Assembly (NCBI GenBank): GCA_013398295.1
Contig: VZSF01005563.1
Span: 257,655 to 321,654 of the forward strand
Origin: Chionis minor
Lineage: Eukaryota > Chordata > Aves > Charadriiformes > Chionididae
Direction: 5' to 3'
Length of the DNA stretch: 64,000 bases
Part shown: positions 12,164-26,200 of the stretch, piece after piece
Position numbering within the stretch: position 1 is the stretch's first letter
How the letters are laid out: every line of letters starts with the position of its first letter
The notes under the pieces: model-generated
What the model saw: the letters and a program-made list of their open reading frames with translations, nothing else
Database searches by the model: none
Told to the model about the DNA's origin: nothing
Made by a program: the position numbers and the translations under genes

Positions 12164-15100
12164 TTCCTCCCAGGGTATTATCTTTATCTGAAGTAATGTT
12201 CCAAAGAAGATACGAAGTCTCTAACTTACTGCCATGTTAATTTCCTGTTAAATATATGGATCTGGTTTTTAATCAAGTTTGAAAAGTATTTGCTGTTGTT
12301 TGCAAGATATCCATGAAGGGGAAAAGATGTGGCTTGTATATTCTTCTCATGAGCACTAAAATATTCACAGGTAATACCGAAAAGGGAAGTTCACCTTAGA
12401 GTAGGACTTTCTACGGAAAAATCCCCTAGTCTATTGAGTTGACAAAACCAAACAGCATATGGTGAATCAGTTAACAGACCAGCCTTCCCGTTCTGTAACT
12501 GTTTACCTAACCAGTCCCCAGTGATCTCTGATCTGAAGCATTGAACAGTGTCTGCTCCTGTTTAATGGGAAGTGAGTGTTCTCGGAACAGAGTCTGTGGT
12601 GATTAATTCTGTTAATATTTGCAACCTTTCCTAAGCAACAAAAGACTAATGATTCGGTTCAATAAAATTGAAGAGCTGATCAGAATACCTGTGTGTGTGT
12701 ATCTTACTCTGAGTGATTTAGAAGAACAAATGTTTATTGACAACCTGTATAGGACAGTTGTGAATACCAATAGCAACAAATGTAAGGCATATGCCTTCAT
12801 CTTAAATCTGTCTGATGGGAGCTGATCCTAGCACTAGGAAATGCCTTCTTATATTCCAGCTGCATTCACTCTATGTTCCTACATCAGGAATAGAGAGAGG
12901 AGTTGAAACGGCTTATCCAAGCTATGCTAAATAAGGAGATTCTGTCTGGGTCTCTGTGTCTGTAAAGGTAAAAGGTTTACGTTTACCATAACATTCAATA
13001 TATATTATTTCAGTACCAAGTTGTTGCAGGCTTGCTAGATATTTTAATTACACCTACTGTGAGAAGTGATCTAAAAGTTAACACCAGGATATGTTTGTTT
13101 TATTCATGTGCTGTGAGTTTTATTTTACAAGTTCATAGTTTACTCCCGTTACTGTTTAGAAATAGTGCCATGAAAGATACTTTGTTTCAGGAATTGTTGA
13201 CTTGAGATTAATATTCTAAACAGTGTGCTCCTTTATTAAATACCTATGAGGAAAGTTGTGAGGGATATACCTTGCTCTCTGTGTGTTGAAACAGTGAAGA
13301 TCTGCTGCTGATATTCAGTGCTTGGATTCTGTATAGATATTTTTATACTGTGTTTGTTATAATAGAATGATAACCAATAGGATTCCACCCAATCCAAACA
13401 GATGTTTTTTTCCTTTCTACTTAATCCGCTGAGGTAAGGCTTAAATGGGCATCTTAAAATGTGAAACCCACCAAATTGACTTGTTTGCGTGGAATTTGTG
13501 CACTCTACTTGTTAAACTCTTTATGGCTTTTAAGTCAGTTAAAAATGCTATCTTCAGAGTGGTCTACTTAATAGCTGAGCAGAAAAGTACAAGGAAGTGA
13601 TATTTGGATGACAGAGAAGTTGATACTCTCCCTTCTTTTTCGCCTCCCCCAGCTGACAGAAGGTACTTCCTTGTTTTAAATTTGTATCACTTGCTATCGC
13701 AGTCATCTTGGCTTTGTGGTGTGTTCAGAGCTATGACTGTTACAGTTCTGAACTATGGTATAGCCTATAGTATAGACTCTGACTAATTTTTATGCAAACT
13801 AATAATTATTTAATGTCAGGGAAACATTGCGCTTTGTAACATTGATACCACTCCCTTCTTTCCTTGAGCACGCTCTTCTCAGTTCGCTCCTGTAGCGTAT
13901 GGAGAGGAAAAAAGCAGTGCATACTCTTGCTTGTTATGATGATGTGTTAGACTGGCCAGAGCAGGAACTTAAACCTTCTCTGAAGAAATTGGCAGTAGGC
14001 AAGATCTCTTTCCTGTTTCTACAAGTTTTTATAAAACAGATCCTTTATTTAGAAAGCCAAAATAGATTAAGTCACATATTCAAGAGCTGGAGAGTGTCAG
14101 GGCTGCTTGCTCGTTTGATCTCCTGTGGATGCATTTTTAATAATATTGTGGAAATATAGATCTATAATTTGGATAGAGGCTTTTAAAAGTTCTTAAAGTT
14201 CTCAATAGTTTCACCAATGCGCTGTTTAGTCATACTCTAAAATATTCACCTTATATATTGAATGTCAAACCATGTAATAATACTTTCTAACTGAAGAAGA
14301 AATGATTCTTTACCAAGTTTTTCAAAAATAAAAATCTTGCAGCATTGTTTTTCAAGCCAGGTGCTTTGTTTTTGCAGACTTTCTGCAGGCTAATGTTAGT
14401 CACACAGTAAATGTGCTGGTTTTATACAGGACTTCTGTTTCACATGAGACCTCGCATGGAATTCAGTGTTCAGCTGCTTCATTGATGTAGCCCCACTGCT
14501 TTATACTCTGTGTTATTCAAGTGTTGCTGTAAAATGGGATATTCTCCAGGTATTTCTTATAATGAGAACAGCGTCCCTAAGCATTGTACAAACAGTAATA
14601 TTTTTTTACTGTGATGCATCGTATCACACTTACTTAATTTATGATTAAAATTAAAGTCTTCCTGGCTCCTTTTGCAAATGACATAACTGGGACTAAAATC
14701 TACTTATGCTTCTGTCTGTTTATTAACCGTGTTCAGCCAGTCCCAGAAGTGCCTGCTTTCTGTCTTGGCTGTTGTGAAGATTTCTTGGTGTTTAGGGGAA
14801 TGGATGTAATTATGTCCTTTGTATATACAGTGCAAGTGTAGTGCTGTCATTGTGTTAAAGTGGCAACTATTTTAATCCAATAATAACTTGAAAACATATT
14901 TATATAATTTGTGATCTGCCATTGTCTTGGACAGAGCTGTTTTAAAATGGTGTGATGTGTGTTAAAATGGGAATTAAGTAAAAGTCAGTGAAGAGTTACT
15001 GTTTCAGAATTAAGCTTTGGTTCAAATGCAAATAAGACTCAAGTTTCTAAGTGAGTAAATTCTGATGAAGTTTTCAAAGTAGCGTTTGCTACATATGTTT

Positions 15101-18100
15101 TATGTTAGCTTGTATTGTACAAGCAGGGGTGTATGGTTAGTGGTGCCTGCTTTATCTGTTGGTGTGTTTATATTTTTCTCAGGTGCTGGTGGTAAGGAAG
15201 TCTTACTCTTTTTGCTTGGGACAGAGTAACCTCCTTGCTAACTTGTAGGTAAAGGTGTTAAATTAAAGCTGATACATACCCACAGTGAACAACCCTGTTC
15301 ATTGACGAGCGCAACGTGAAGAGGCTGTGATGGGTAGCAGAGAGGAAAGATGCCTGTAACCATGTTCTGCTTACTGTGCACTGTGTTGGCAGAACTTCCT
15401 GAGAAGGAGGAGAAGGAGACAGGGCATTTAAGAAACCACACTCCCTGCAGAGTGGGACAGGCGGTGACTGCCATGGGAAGATGGAGTGGCAGTCCCCTGA
15501 GAGAAACCAAAAGCAGACCCGTAGGTAAACTTACGAAGAATCGAGTTTTTCTTTACTTAAGTTTGCATCCTGATACAATGAGGTAAATACGCTGTTTAGT
15601 TCGTATGAAGGTGTCCATCCATTAACTGAGGAATTCTGGAGGTGATTCATAAGCTGCAGAAATAGGAGTGGCAGTTGAGTTGCCCTCTGTAGCAGCATGC
15701 GCATTCCTTTCCCCTCTTGTCTTAACATTGGTGTTCGCCATCCCAGCTGTGAACGGTTTCAATCAATTTGCTTTGCTGGTAAAAAAAACTAACACTGTTA
15801 AAATCTAATCATTAGTCCAGCTTCAGTGGCACGAGTGCCAGTCTCTAATGTCTTTCAACCGATCTGCTGATATCCAGATGCAGAACTTGATTCTGTTGTG
15901 TTTCTGGCTGCTTATTCCAAAAGCAGTCACAAATGTTTCTCCTCCTCTTCTGTCTGGGGTAGATTACTGCCCTTTCCTAGAAAAGAAATGTGTCTGTCAC
16001 ACTTGTGAAGTTGTTAGCTGCCGAAGAAGACATCCATTCCTGCCAGACCTGACTTTCCATCAAAAGTTTCCAAAACAGTTCCTTTGCTGATGGTCTGAGG
16101 AGATCTTTAAAGAGAAAAGCATAGGCTTTGTATTTCTCTTCCTCAATTGTGGTTCTCCATTTTTAGCTTCACTTTAGAAACCTGTCTTGCTGGATACCTT
16201 ATCTTACAGCGTGGATAGCTCTCCAGCGGTTCAGTATCACTTTTGAATTGTTTGCTCACTTTACCATGCAAATATTTCTCTTATTATAGAAATTGACTTT
16301 AAAATCAAAGTTGACAGTGGTATTGCTTTTTAAGAACATATACAAAAGTTTAACGGGCAAATGGATTTTTCATAGTGCGTTCATGCTATAACTTTATTAA
16401 TTCTTTATTGAATTAGAGCAAAGCAGTCTTTCATTCAGCTAAAAGTAATTCTTCAATTCCCATTGTATTCCTTTTGCATATTAAGCACTTCAAGGCTGCA
16501 TTTCTAGCAGTGTTTCTCACTTTAATACTTTAAAGCTGTGACGCACGGTTTACTGTTAACACCAGTGTCTTAATTTTTGGAAGCAAAATAGCTCCATGTC
16601 CTGAAGGTCAGCTGACATTGTTTGCGTAAAGTTGTTTTTAGGAATTATTTTTCCTTTTCGTGTCTGCAAAAGACTAGTAGATTTTTCTTCATACTAGCCT
16701 GCCTGTACAGTCTTACACATAACTTTTGTTTTAATATGAAATTAAATACTTTGTAGTTTATGTATATGCACCTGTAACTTTTTTTTTCATCTTAATCTCT
16801 GGGTCCCTCTGTTTTATTTTCAGCGTAGCTATGGCTTTTGATGTTGCTGCTCTGAACCTTCTCATTGATACTAACCTTCTAGTCTATAAAATGCTTAGCC
16901 TTTTAAGTTTGCTCACAGCCACATTTTTTTCCACTCTCTTAACTTTAATACATAGATTGTTTTCAGAGAGGAATGAGGTATAATTTCCAGGTTAGTCTGG
17001 AAGCTACAATCTAGAATTTGTAGAAAGCAGAACAGCAAGACACTTTCTGTTTTGTTCTTGGTATAGAAACAGCTCTTTGTTAGTTTTTAGTTGTAAAACT
17101 AACAGGATGTTTAAAAAAACCCTAAACTACTGCAAGCAGTTCTTGCCTGATTGTTAGGAAGAAGCACGTTGCAGTTGCAAGGGAAAAAGAAAGACCATAA
17201 GACCAAATTGATAATTATAAACAGGCATGAAGAGAGAGAAGTGATAATCAGTTCGGACAGTAGAATAGAAAAGCTATTATCCTAGGGTAGAAAAGGAAGC
17301 AGGAATGCATAAAGATAGAGACAAAAGTAGAAAACAAAAACAATTAGGCACTGAAGAGGTTTCGAAGATCAGAAATGCAGAAATGTCAGAAGTAGATTAG
17401 TGTAACATACTCCAATTAAAATACAGTTTTATAATCTAATTTGTCTTGAAGACAAATAGGGAAAGGTATACTATACTGGTAGCTTCTCATTAATTATTTA
17501 TGTCCAATTAATGGTTCCCATAATTTTTAGTGTAGCACATCAAATAGTTCTTTGCACAAACGGTGCAAGTTTTTAAAAAAAATTCATTTGCCTGGAGTAA
17601 TCTCATTCATGTGACATGTTGAATCATTTGGACTTAATTCAAGGCCTTTTAAGAAAAAAGAAAAAAGCAAGCTGCATAATGTTTCATAGAAACACCAGAT
17701 ATTTCAGGAGAAGAGTGATAAAATCTTAAGATGTAAAGTAGCTGCTTTATAATATTTTGTAACTTAAAATATTTAACTTCGAATAGAGTTGGGTCTTTTT
17801 GTCTTCTGCAGTACTGCTGAGGCAGGAAGCAAGGACATCATGCAGAATTTAACCTATCATTTAAATTCATCCATAATTCAGGTTCATTTGAGAAACCCTC
17901 ATGGGCTTTAATTGAGTAAACAAGAACTTCTGCGATCAATGTTGAGTTACATAATCAGCCACGTTTTCTCAGTTGGACTGCTGTGGGCCAGCGGTTTTGT
18001 GGTTAAGTAATGTGTTGCTTTTCCTGAAGTGATAAAAAAATATATTTCTATCCACAAACGTACTGGGGCTTTTTTGATGCCAAATGTTTGGGGAGGGGCG

Positions 18101-20397
18101 GGGGGATTCCTGAACAAGACCTGATTCCTGCTTTTCTGTGTTCTGAACACTTTCTTTGTGGAATCTCATTAGGATATATTATATATTTTCTCATAACAAA
18201 CTGCACAAGTGGTAAGAATTTAGAGAGCAAAATATGGGACTGAGCTTTTAATCTCCCACTCAGTGAATTGGAAGTTTAGAGTGGCGAAGCTATGCAGCCT
18301 GGAGAACAAAGAATCAGGGGGAAAAAACTAATCTTGTGACAGTGCTTCAAGACTGCAAATATGATCACTTAGGTAACTACAGATGAAAATTGTGGTCAGA
18401 TAAAAGTGTGGAAATAGTGATGTACAATTGAGTCAAAAGAGAATAAAATTATGGTAGTCCTCAGAAATTAATGCAAAGTGTCATGATTTCAAATAAAATG
18501 TCTTATTAAATAATATATTTTAAAGTTATTGCGGATGTAACTAATTGTAGTAATTAATTGAGGGGTTGCTTAAACTTGTAAGCTGATGTAGTTCTATGCT
18601 TAATATGATTATTAAGGCTTTCAACTGTTGCCTGGATATCATCAAAATTGAGGTCAGTGAAATGGAGACTAATCAGCAATTCGATGTTGATGCAGTTGGT
18701 GAAAGCTGGGAATATTAACCCTTTGAAAATCTCAGTCTGGCTTAATGCCAGTTATTTGAAACTCCCATATAAAACCAGTGTCTGGACTAGCTACTGGTAG
18801 CTTTAGGAAGACTAAAGGTTTGGTATTTATGTAGTAGCATTCCTTCAACTCCTTATCCCTCTGAAGAGATCCTCTGTATTTTTCTTTTTATTGGTTCTTG
18901 AGGCTTGTTTGGGGGAAAAAAACCAGGTGTCCGTAAGAGGGGAGGGCAGATCCTGAGTTTTACCTACAAAAGGCTGTTTTGTCTGGTACAGATCTGATTC
19001 AGCTTGGCTCTGTGCTTGGTGATTCATCTGCTATTATTGTAAAGCTTCCTGGTATCTGCAAAAACCTGATAAGTTGAGAACGGCATACCTGAAGTATTTG
19101 TAACATTGATTTGTGGTTCCAGTAAATAATCTGGAAATGGAATTTAGGGAGGTAACATTTCTTTTGGAATAGTCTATATTGACCTACAAGCTTTTTGTGA
19201 AGTGTCAGATTCGTTTGTTTATAATGTAGAGACTTTGGACTACATTCCAGCTTCTGAGTGGGCAGTTTCTACTTATGACCACAATCCATTAACTGACATT
19301 AATCAATTTAATAATAGTCAGCTGCAGTTTTAATAATGTTTTTTACAAAAATTGCCTGCTCAGCTGCTAAGGGCTGTGGGGAGTTACAAGACAAACAGCA
19401 ATATATTTATTTGCCTTGGAATATTGTTGAGAATATACTTTGTTATCAAGATAGTAGATAGCCAGATATTATAGGATGCACTTTTTTTTTTAATTGCCTT
19501 TTGCTCATCTTTAGTTAATGCAGTTTTCACATTTCTTAAAAAGGAGCCAGCCAAATTAATACACTGATAGGTTTATTTTGAAATTTCAGGCTTAAATTTT
19601 ATTGGAACTATTTGGTCCATTTTCTCCTCTGTATAGTATTGCCCATTATGTGCGCTTTTCCTTTTGGTTCAAGATAATGCTTGACTTGGCTTGTATCTCA
19701 GTGCATTAATTTGATTTCCTTTGTAGCAGCGTGGAAGATTTTCTGCTTGTGTTACTGGATGAAAAGAAAACTTTTTGCTTGATTGAGGCCTGCAGCTCAA
19801 ACATGGGCGCTTCTGGAGAGAAGTTGAAAGGACGATGTGTAAATTTGTGACTTGCCTCTAGAAGCCTCTCTGAAAAGGCCATTCCTTTCTGCGTACTAAT
19901 TGATGTTGCCTTTATCTTTTGCTCATTTACCTCCGTGTCATTATTGAGCAGTGTAAGGTGATTTTTGTGACTGCAGACTTTCATTCACTGGTTTATTGTT
20001 TATAGAGAATTTAAAAAATTGTGAAGCTGAAATGTTTGCTTAATATATTTTCTCTATCTGTTAGTTGAGAGCTCTGTTCTACAGTACCTACATGACTTAT
20101 AGAAAACTTGAGGCATTGTTAGTATGTCCAATTTAATCCAAGGAATCAATGTTTATGTAGGAGTTTATTATGATGTTTTTATTTTGAATACAAATCTACA
20201 AATCATACGTATATATATTAGGCTTCTGACTGTGGTCATTTATTAGCTAATTTTCAAAAAATTATTTGGTACTTCTTGAAAGAACAATTTTTTTTGTCCT
20301 TCATACTTATGCTATTGCTGCCCAAAAAATGGCAGTGAGCAAAATTACGTGAAGCTGTCTTACTCTTCAAAAGAATGGGAATGTACTATTACTTTGT

Positions 20398-20427
20398 TTA
20401 TATATATATATCTATTTATATATATAA
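20398..20427. repeat. TA-rich microsatellite
   Basis: Two short (TA)n blocks are separated by CTATT in FNBP1L intron 1. No function is evident. Confidence 0.7.
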
Positions 20428-22908
20428 TTCCAGTAAATGTGGACTAACAGCCAACTAAATTAGGATTTCCATTCCTTATCTAGGACATCATTGATTCATC
20501 CATCATAAATGTCAATGGTGGAGGAGGTGGACTAAAGGTCTGCAGAGTGGTGAGGGTAGCTAATGGTTTTACTTGTTCTGTTACATGGGATTAACCCCAT
20601 TCAGGTTGTTCTGTGTACGTTCTATGCATGTTCATCATACAGGGAGGAACAAATTTTTTCTTCCCCTGAGGGGCTATGGGATAATCCTACAAAGCTGTCT
20701 TTGCACAGAGCATACTATTTCTAGAATCAGACAAAGATGAGGAATTGAGAAAAGGAAGAGTTTTTGGGACTTGGTCAGTGACGAAATGCCTCTAGTAAAG
20801 TGTGACGGGAGAATGACATGTCAAATGAACTCACTTTTTTCCTTTCCAGTTTCATATTAGTAGCAGAAAATTAATTTTGACCAGTAGAGTCCTTTTTTGT
20901 TTGAACAAAATATTTGGAAAGCCATCCTCTCTGGTTACATGTTGGGAAACGTAAGTAATGAGGTGTCCGTAATGCTAATGAAACCTTAGCAAATGAGAGC
21001 TTTGTGGACTAAACAGCCTAAGTAGGACAGCAAAGGCTTTGTTCTGCTGTGCACTGAAGGAAGTCAGTTCTTCTGGCTGGAAGTCAGTATTGGATGTTGG
21101 CTTCGTGCCAAAAGCACCTTTTGGAAACTTCTTCTGGATGCCACGTTAATGTTTTCAGAGTAATTGCAAAAATGAGTGGAATGTTAAAAAAAAAAAAAGC
21201 TTCTTGAGATTGATGATGTATTTTTCTGCATATTTGCAACAGTGGTTTGACACTAAAGTATGGTAACTGTCTCCTTCTTTCCGCACACAAACAATGCATG
21301 TGCAACTTTTCTAAAAACAACAGCAGGAATGTAACTTTATTTGACGAAAGATATTTAATGTGGTCCAGTTGGTGTAAAGTGGGCGCATCAAAACAATATG
21401 AGATACAGACCATGATTTCCCAAATATATTAAAATCTTGTCTTTAGTCCCTCTCCTGTCTCTTGGCTGTTTACATGGTTCTCTGGTGAAACAGATCAGGG
21501 GAGGTGATTGTGTTTTTGGTGGAGAGAGTGATGCAGAGGCAGGAGCACACAGCTGGTAGTGGAATAGGATGGGTGCTTTTGGTTGGTAGCACTGGCGTGC
21601 TGTTGGATTGATGTGCTCAAAGTGCCGATGGCCATGGTGTTTAGTCCATGATGTGGGATGCCAAGCGCCGCAAGGCAAGATTTGAGAGCAGCCTTAATCC
21701 CATTGCATTCTTTTTTTATTGTTCTGGTTGGTTGTATGTAGTTGTGTTGTTTGGTATCTCTTTTAGCGAAGACATTTTCCTTGAGTGTTAAGCCCTGCAG
21801 CATCTTATGGAATTTCTTGATTTAACTTCAGATCATCCTACTGCATGTTGAAATTGAACTTATATTGCTAATACTAAAAGTTGACGTAATTTGTTAGGTT
21901 CAGGCAAGTTACTGAATGTGCAAGACACAGCTTCTGATAAACACTCCTCACAGGTTTTTTTTTTTGTGTAAGTAGATTATGTCTTTAAATGCTTTCTTTA
22001 GCTTTTCTACTTTGTGTTTTCTTAATTTGCCATGAAGTGTATTTGGATTTAGCGTATGCAGGACATAAACTTTGATGTTGCAGTTGCTTGTCTTTTTGGA
22101 TTACTACGTCATAAGCTGAAAATCCTCTATTTTTTCCATCGTGGCAAATTTTTTAGCATAAAATACAAATACATGCTAGACTAAAAATATTTGCTAGGCT
22201 GTATTTTGTACCTTTTTTCATTCCAGCCTAATTCCTAACCCCCATATTCCACTTATTTTTTGAATTTGCAACTTGTCCTAATTAGTGTCTCCTCCACCTG
22301 TTGTTCAGTACAGAATACAGTGAAAGAAGATGATTTAATGTATTAAAAATCCCTCAACTTTGTTTGGAAATGTGGTTTGTTTTTTACTGTTTGTCTTTGT
22401 TTTGTGCCTTTGCTTTGCTGTAAGCTTTTTAATGGCTAAGGACAGGTTTGCTTTCTTTGGAATTTCTTGCTAGAGCTGATAATGAACTGTGTGTATAGAT
22501 TTGCTTTAATAAATGTTTTTCGTATGCAGGCTACACCCAACTTTGTCATGCAACTATAATTTGTATTATTTTTCTTTCAGTGGGTAATCGTATGAGTGGA
22601 AGTAAATTTTTTTACCCAATGAAATTACAATTTATTGTGTTTTAAAACTGCCGAACATCTATTTTCTCGAATAGTCTCTTATTATCTAATACTGATCTTT
22701 GGTTATGCTTTCCTTATCCTGGTGGAAAAATCTACTTTTGAATTAAAAGATTTTCAGGGGGAAAAAAAAAAGACGTATTTGCATTGCGGAAGTAATCTAA
22801 GAATGCATACAACTTAAAATGCAAACATTTAGAGCTGTTTTTACAGAAAGAAATAGATCTGTGCCTGCACTTACAGCTTACTGTTCTGGTGTATGGCTGA
22901 GATCTTAT

Positions 22909-22960
22909 CTATATATATATATGTGTGTATATATATATATAGACACACATGTGTGACTGA
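22909..22960. repeat. TA/TG alternating microsatellite, self-complementary
   Basis: A (TA)n block, GTGTGT, a second (TA)n block and then ACACACATGTGTG make a purine-pyrimidine alternating tract with dyad symmetry, about 150 bp upstream of exon 2. Confidence 0.75.
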
Positions 22961-23098
22961 TTTATAACTTGAATAACTTCTATCCAAGTAGTAAGCATTC
23001 CCTCACAGCACAACTTGTAAATAAATTGTATGTTGTTTCTGCTGCTGCTGTGATTCTTAACTAATTCTGGCTATTTCTGTTTCCTTTTGTTTTTAAAG

Positions 23099-23214
23099 GA
23101 TCAGTTTGATAACTTGGACAAGCATACGCAGTGGGGCATTGACTTCTTGGAGAAATATGCAAAATTTGTAAAAGAAAGGATAGAAATTGAGCAAAACTAT
23201 GCAAAACAATTGAG
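23099..23214 (+). CDS. FNBP1L: FNBP1L exon 2 (F-BAR start)
   Basis: Phase-0 start after TTTTTAAAG, with donor GTAAGG. It encodes residues 9-46 ([20 protein letters not shown] and on to YAKQL) plus two bases of Arg47. This is the first helix of the F-BAR domain, nearly identical to mammalian FNBP1L. The phase-0 start fits an exon 1 ending in the TGG codon of MSWGTELW. Confidence 0.97.
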
Positions 23215-26200
23215 GTAAGGATTTTTTCTTTTTGAAAGAATCTTAACAGTTACTTAAAATCACTATCTCACATGTTGGGCAAATACGTAATGTTGTGCTT
23301 AATGACCGTTTTTCATTTACAGAATGAACTAGATTACTAGTTCTTTTCATGACAGACAAGTTTCTCATTACCAGTCCAAACCAGAAAATTATCTTTGAGT
23401 GTGTGCTTGCTTGTTTTTGCCTTCTTTCCTCCCTCTCTTCCCACCCACACTTCAAATCTTTGAACTAAAAAGGTTTTAAAACTTAAATTTAAAGATTCAA
23501 AATGAAACAAAACCACAGTGATATTTTCCCACTGACATTCTGCATGTTTGTTGCAAAGTGGATTATCCGTATCTACATTTGTGTGGGGGGTGTGTGTGTG
23601 TGTTCAAGCAGTTTCAAGCCTCTACTGCTAACTCATTCCTCGTGTTGAATTGGCAAGAGGTATGCTACATTGTGTTAAGAAATCTGATGGAAATCATTGA
23701 GTAGAGCTTGAGAAAGCAGCAGGTCTTCCTCTCCTTAAAGCGAGCACTTAAAGCTGATCTTGTCCCTTTGGGCGAGACTGTAACCCAACCACCCTTTGTC
23801 TTACCTCTCCAGTTTACTCTCTATTGGTACCAAGTGAAACCGATAGGAATTTCCCCTTGGGGATCGTACAAAGCTCATACAAGAAGAGTAGCATCAATGA
23901 AATGGCAGAGAAGCACATTCTTCAGAACAAAGTAGGAGTTATTTTTACTAAAAGGTGCACACAGTGCTTGCAGAATACCATTTAAAATAAGACATTCCTG
24001 TGAACTTGGCCTTTACGTAATCTTTGCTGTCTTGGATTCCTTTGGGGATTGAGCTGAAGCTGCTGCCTAGCCCTTGTCAGACTGAAACTGATAGCAGCTT
24101 TTCTCCTGTCGTGTCTTCCATTGTCTCATCATTGGCAAACTAGATTGTCACCAGATACAGAGTTGAGGAATCTTTCTTCATGAAAGCCGCAATGAGGTTC
24201 ACAGCTGAGGGTATGGATGTGCTCTGTCTAGGCTGCTTGTTTCCTGTTTGATTTCTTTATCAGTTTCTTTTGATCCAGTTGTGTATATTCACCTAACATA
24301 ATACCCTGTTACTTTACTGAAGGAATTTTTTTCTTAAAAGGGAGGAAATAAATACCACTTTTCCAAAGCTGGAGTAGAAGAACTTCAGGAGGTAAAGGAA
24401 AGTTTGAAGCATGCACAGCACCAGTTCACAGCCCAGTTTTGACTTGTTTTCAGTTGTCTGTTCAAAAATGGAAATGTGTTTTATTTGCACAGATCTATCT
24501 AGACGTTTTCCTTAAATAGTATGAACAAATGCCATTTTGCTTAATTTTATTTAAAGGTTCATTCCACAGCTAGCAAGGTGAGACACCACATTTTTACTTC
24601 AGGATTTGACTTAAAATAGGAAATCTTCTCTGTTCAGCATTTTACTCTTTTTGGGTAAAACTTTTTCTCAAAGTGTCTTTCAAAAACGAAAGAGTTATGT
24701 CGAGTACCCCTTCTGTCAGATGACCGGACTGACTGTCTCTCTGGAGTAAGTATGACAGTTTTGGGAAGCACAGGTCGTGCTGCACACATGTTCTACAGTG
24801 CATGCATGCACTTCTGCCTGCTGCCAACAAGAGTCTGGACAGCACCCACATGACAGGGTGGCTGATTTTCTGCCAGTAGACCAGTTATGAAGCTACTCCA
24901 GCATTCTTGCCTGTGTATTCCTTGGGGGAGAAGTGATTGTTAGTAGTGAACTGTCTTGCGATAACAAATTGATTCTGGCCATCGTTGTTCTTGAGGACAC
25001 TCGCTGTTTTTAGCCATGTAAAACAGCCATGAGGCCCCATGGGAGATTGAGATCGAGCAAAATGTTCACCTCCAGAAGAGTTAGCCACCCTGCAGCTTGC
25101 TGCTGAGAAGTTTTGAGAGAGAAGATCTGGGGGATGGGCTATGGTTCTGGTGAATTTTAATGCTGGCAGCACATGGCCTGTGAGATAGGCCATATCTCTG
25201 ATAGAAATTTGTAGTTTATAATTGTTTTTTCCTTTTGTAACAAAATACAATCTGAAAAATAGCATTGAGAATTTCTTCGTAGTAAACTTTATAGCTAGAT
25301 TTATTATGCCCTCTTTTAGTAGAGGTGTAAACAGTATGGTGAGTGGTCACCTCTTGGTGGTCCTACAGCTCTCTTAGGACTTAGGTGGAAGACCAAGAAG
25401 AAACAAGTTTCATGAGGGAGATAGTGCTAGTGATGTATGGCAATATTTTTTTTTTTCTGTCTTGGTTCCAGTGGGGCCAGAACATTCTGTTGAGATGGTT
25501 GATACATCTTACTCTCATAGACTTAAATCCAAGGATGAAAACTTGAGTGAGTTTTTCATAATGGTTTTCACAAATTAGAGTCCGTGTCCTGGCAGAAATT
25601 CATATTCACTTTGTATATACCCTTGTATTTTGATTATTTTTTTTGGTATGCTGTCACAACTTAGTGATGAGACTTTCCCAGGTGCAACAGCTGCTTTGAG
25701 TCTTCTAGGAGATGGCAAGTGATGCATGTACAGCATTTGAGGAATTGTTTGAGTAAACTCACTGTATTCTTACTGTATGCAGTTTCTGTAGTTTATGGTC
25801 ACTGAGTAATTCCAGAAATGGTAACTTGTGAGAATCCTGTCCAAATACTGGTTTTAGGTTGCAAGCCATTCCTTGCTATTCTTCTTTGATAGGCAGTTCT
25901 TGATACTGAGCAAAAGTGTAAGAAAAATCAAAACCATTGAGGAATCCTCAAATGTCTATGGAGGAAAAAAAAACTGTCTAGAAAGCTTGTCTGCAATATA
26001 CTTTGTTCTGAAAAAAAGAAACTATAATTTCTTTTTTTTTTGAGCTAACTTAAAGGAAAAATTTTAAGTTTTGTTTAGCTTAGGTCTCAACTAACATTGT
26101 GGTACCCCAAGGATTGTGAAGGTTGTTACAGGCTGTTACTGAGTTACAGGGATGTGAATCAGGACAAACATACTGCAATATACATTGTAGATTAACAGAT

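Larger units (their letters stand above)
1..23098 (+). other. FNBP1L: FNBP1L intron 1 (3' part)
   Basis: No coding exon was recognised in these 23 kb. The stretch holds two sense-oriented CR1 fragments (about 1,264-1,548 and 7,165-7,760), T/G-rich tracts (211-277 and 12,007-12,163), a C17 run ending in an unresolved base (5,197), an imperfect TTATTATGGG repeat (8,584-8,646), TA repeats (20,398-20,427 and 22,909-22,942) and several poly-A or poly-T runs. No CpG-rich promoter region was seen, so exon 1 must be upstream. The 3' end has a CTG run at 23,039-23,050, a branch-point-like CTTAAC around 23,060 and a T-rich tract before the acceptor AG at 23,097-23,098. Most open frames here are short, AT-rich and unconvincing. 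Confidence 0.9.

Noticed and set aside
13648..13663. Possible tiny exon between CCTCCCCCAG and GTACTT
   Set aside because: Only about 10 bases, not a multiple of three, and no matching residues in FNBP1L.
24885..25265. 126-codon antisense frame in FNBP1L intron 2
   Set aside because: No recognisable domain, no splice context and low-complexity surroundings; expected by chance in a 64-kb window.
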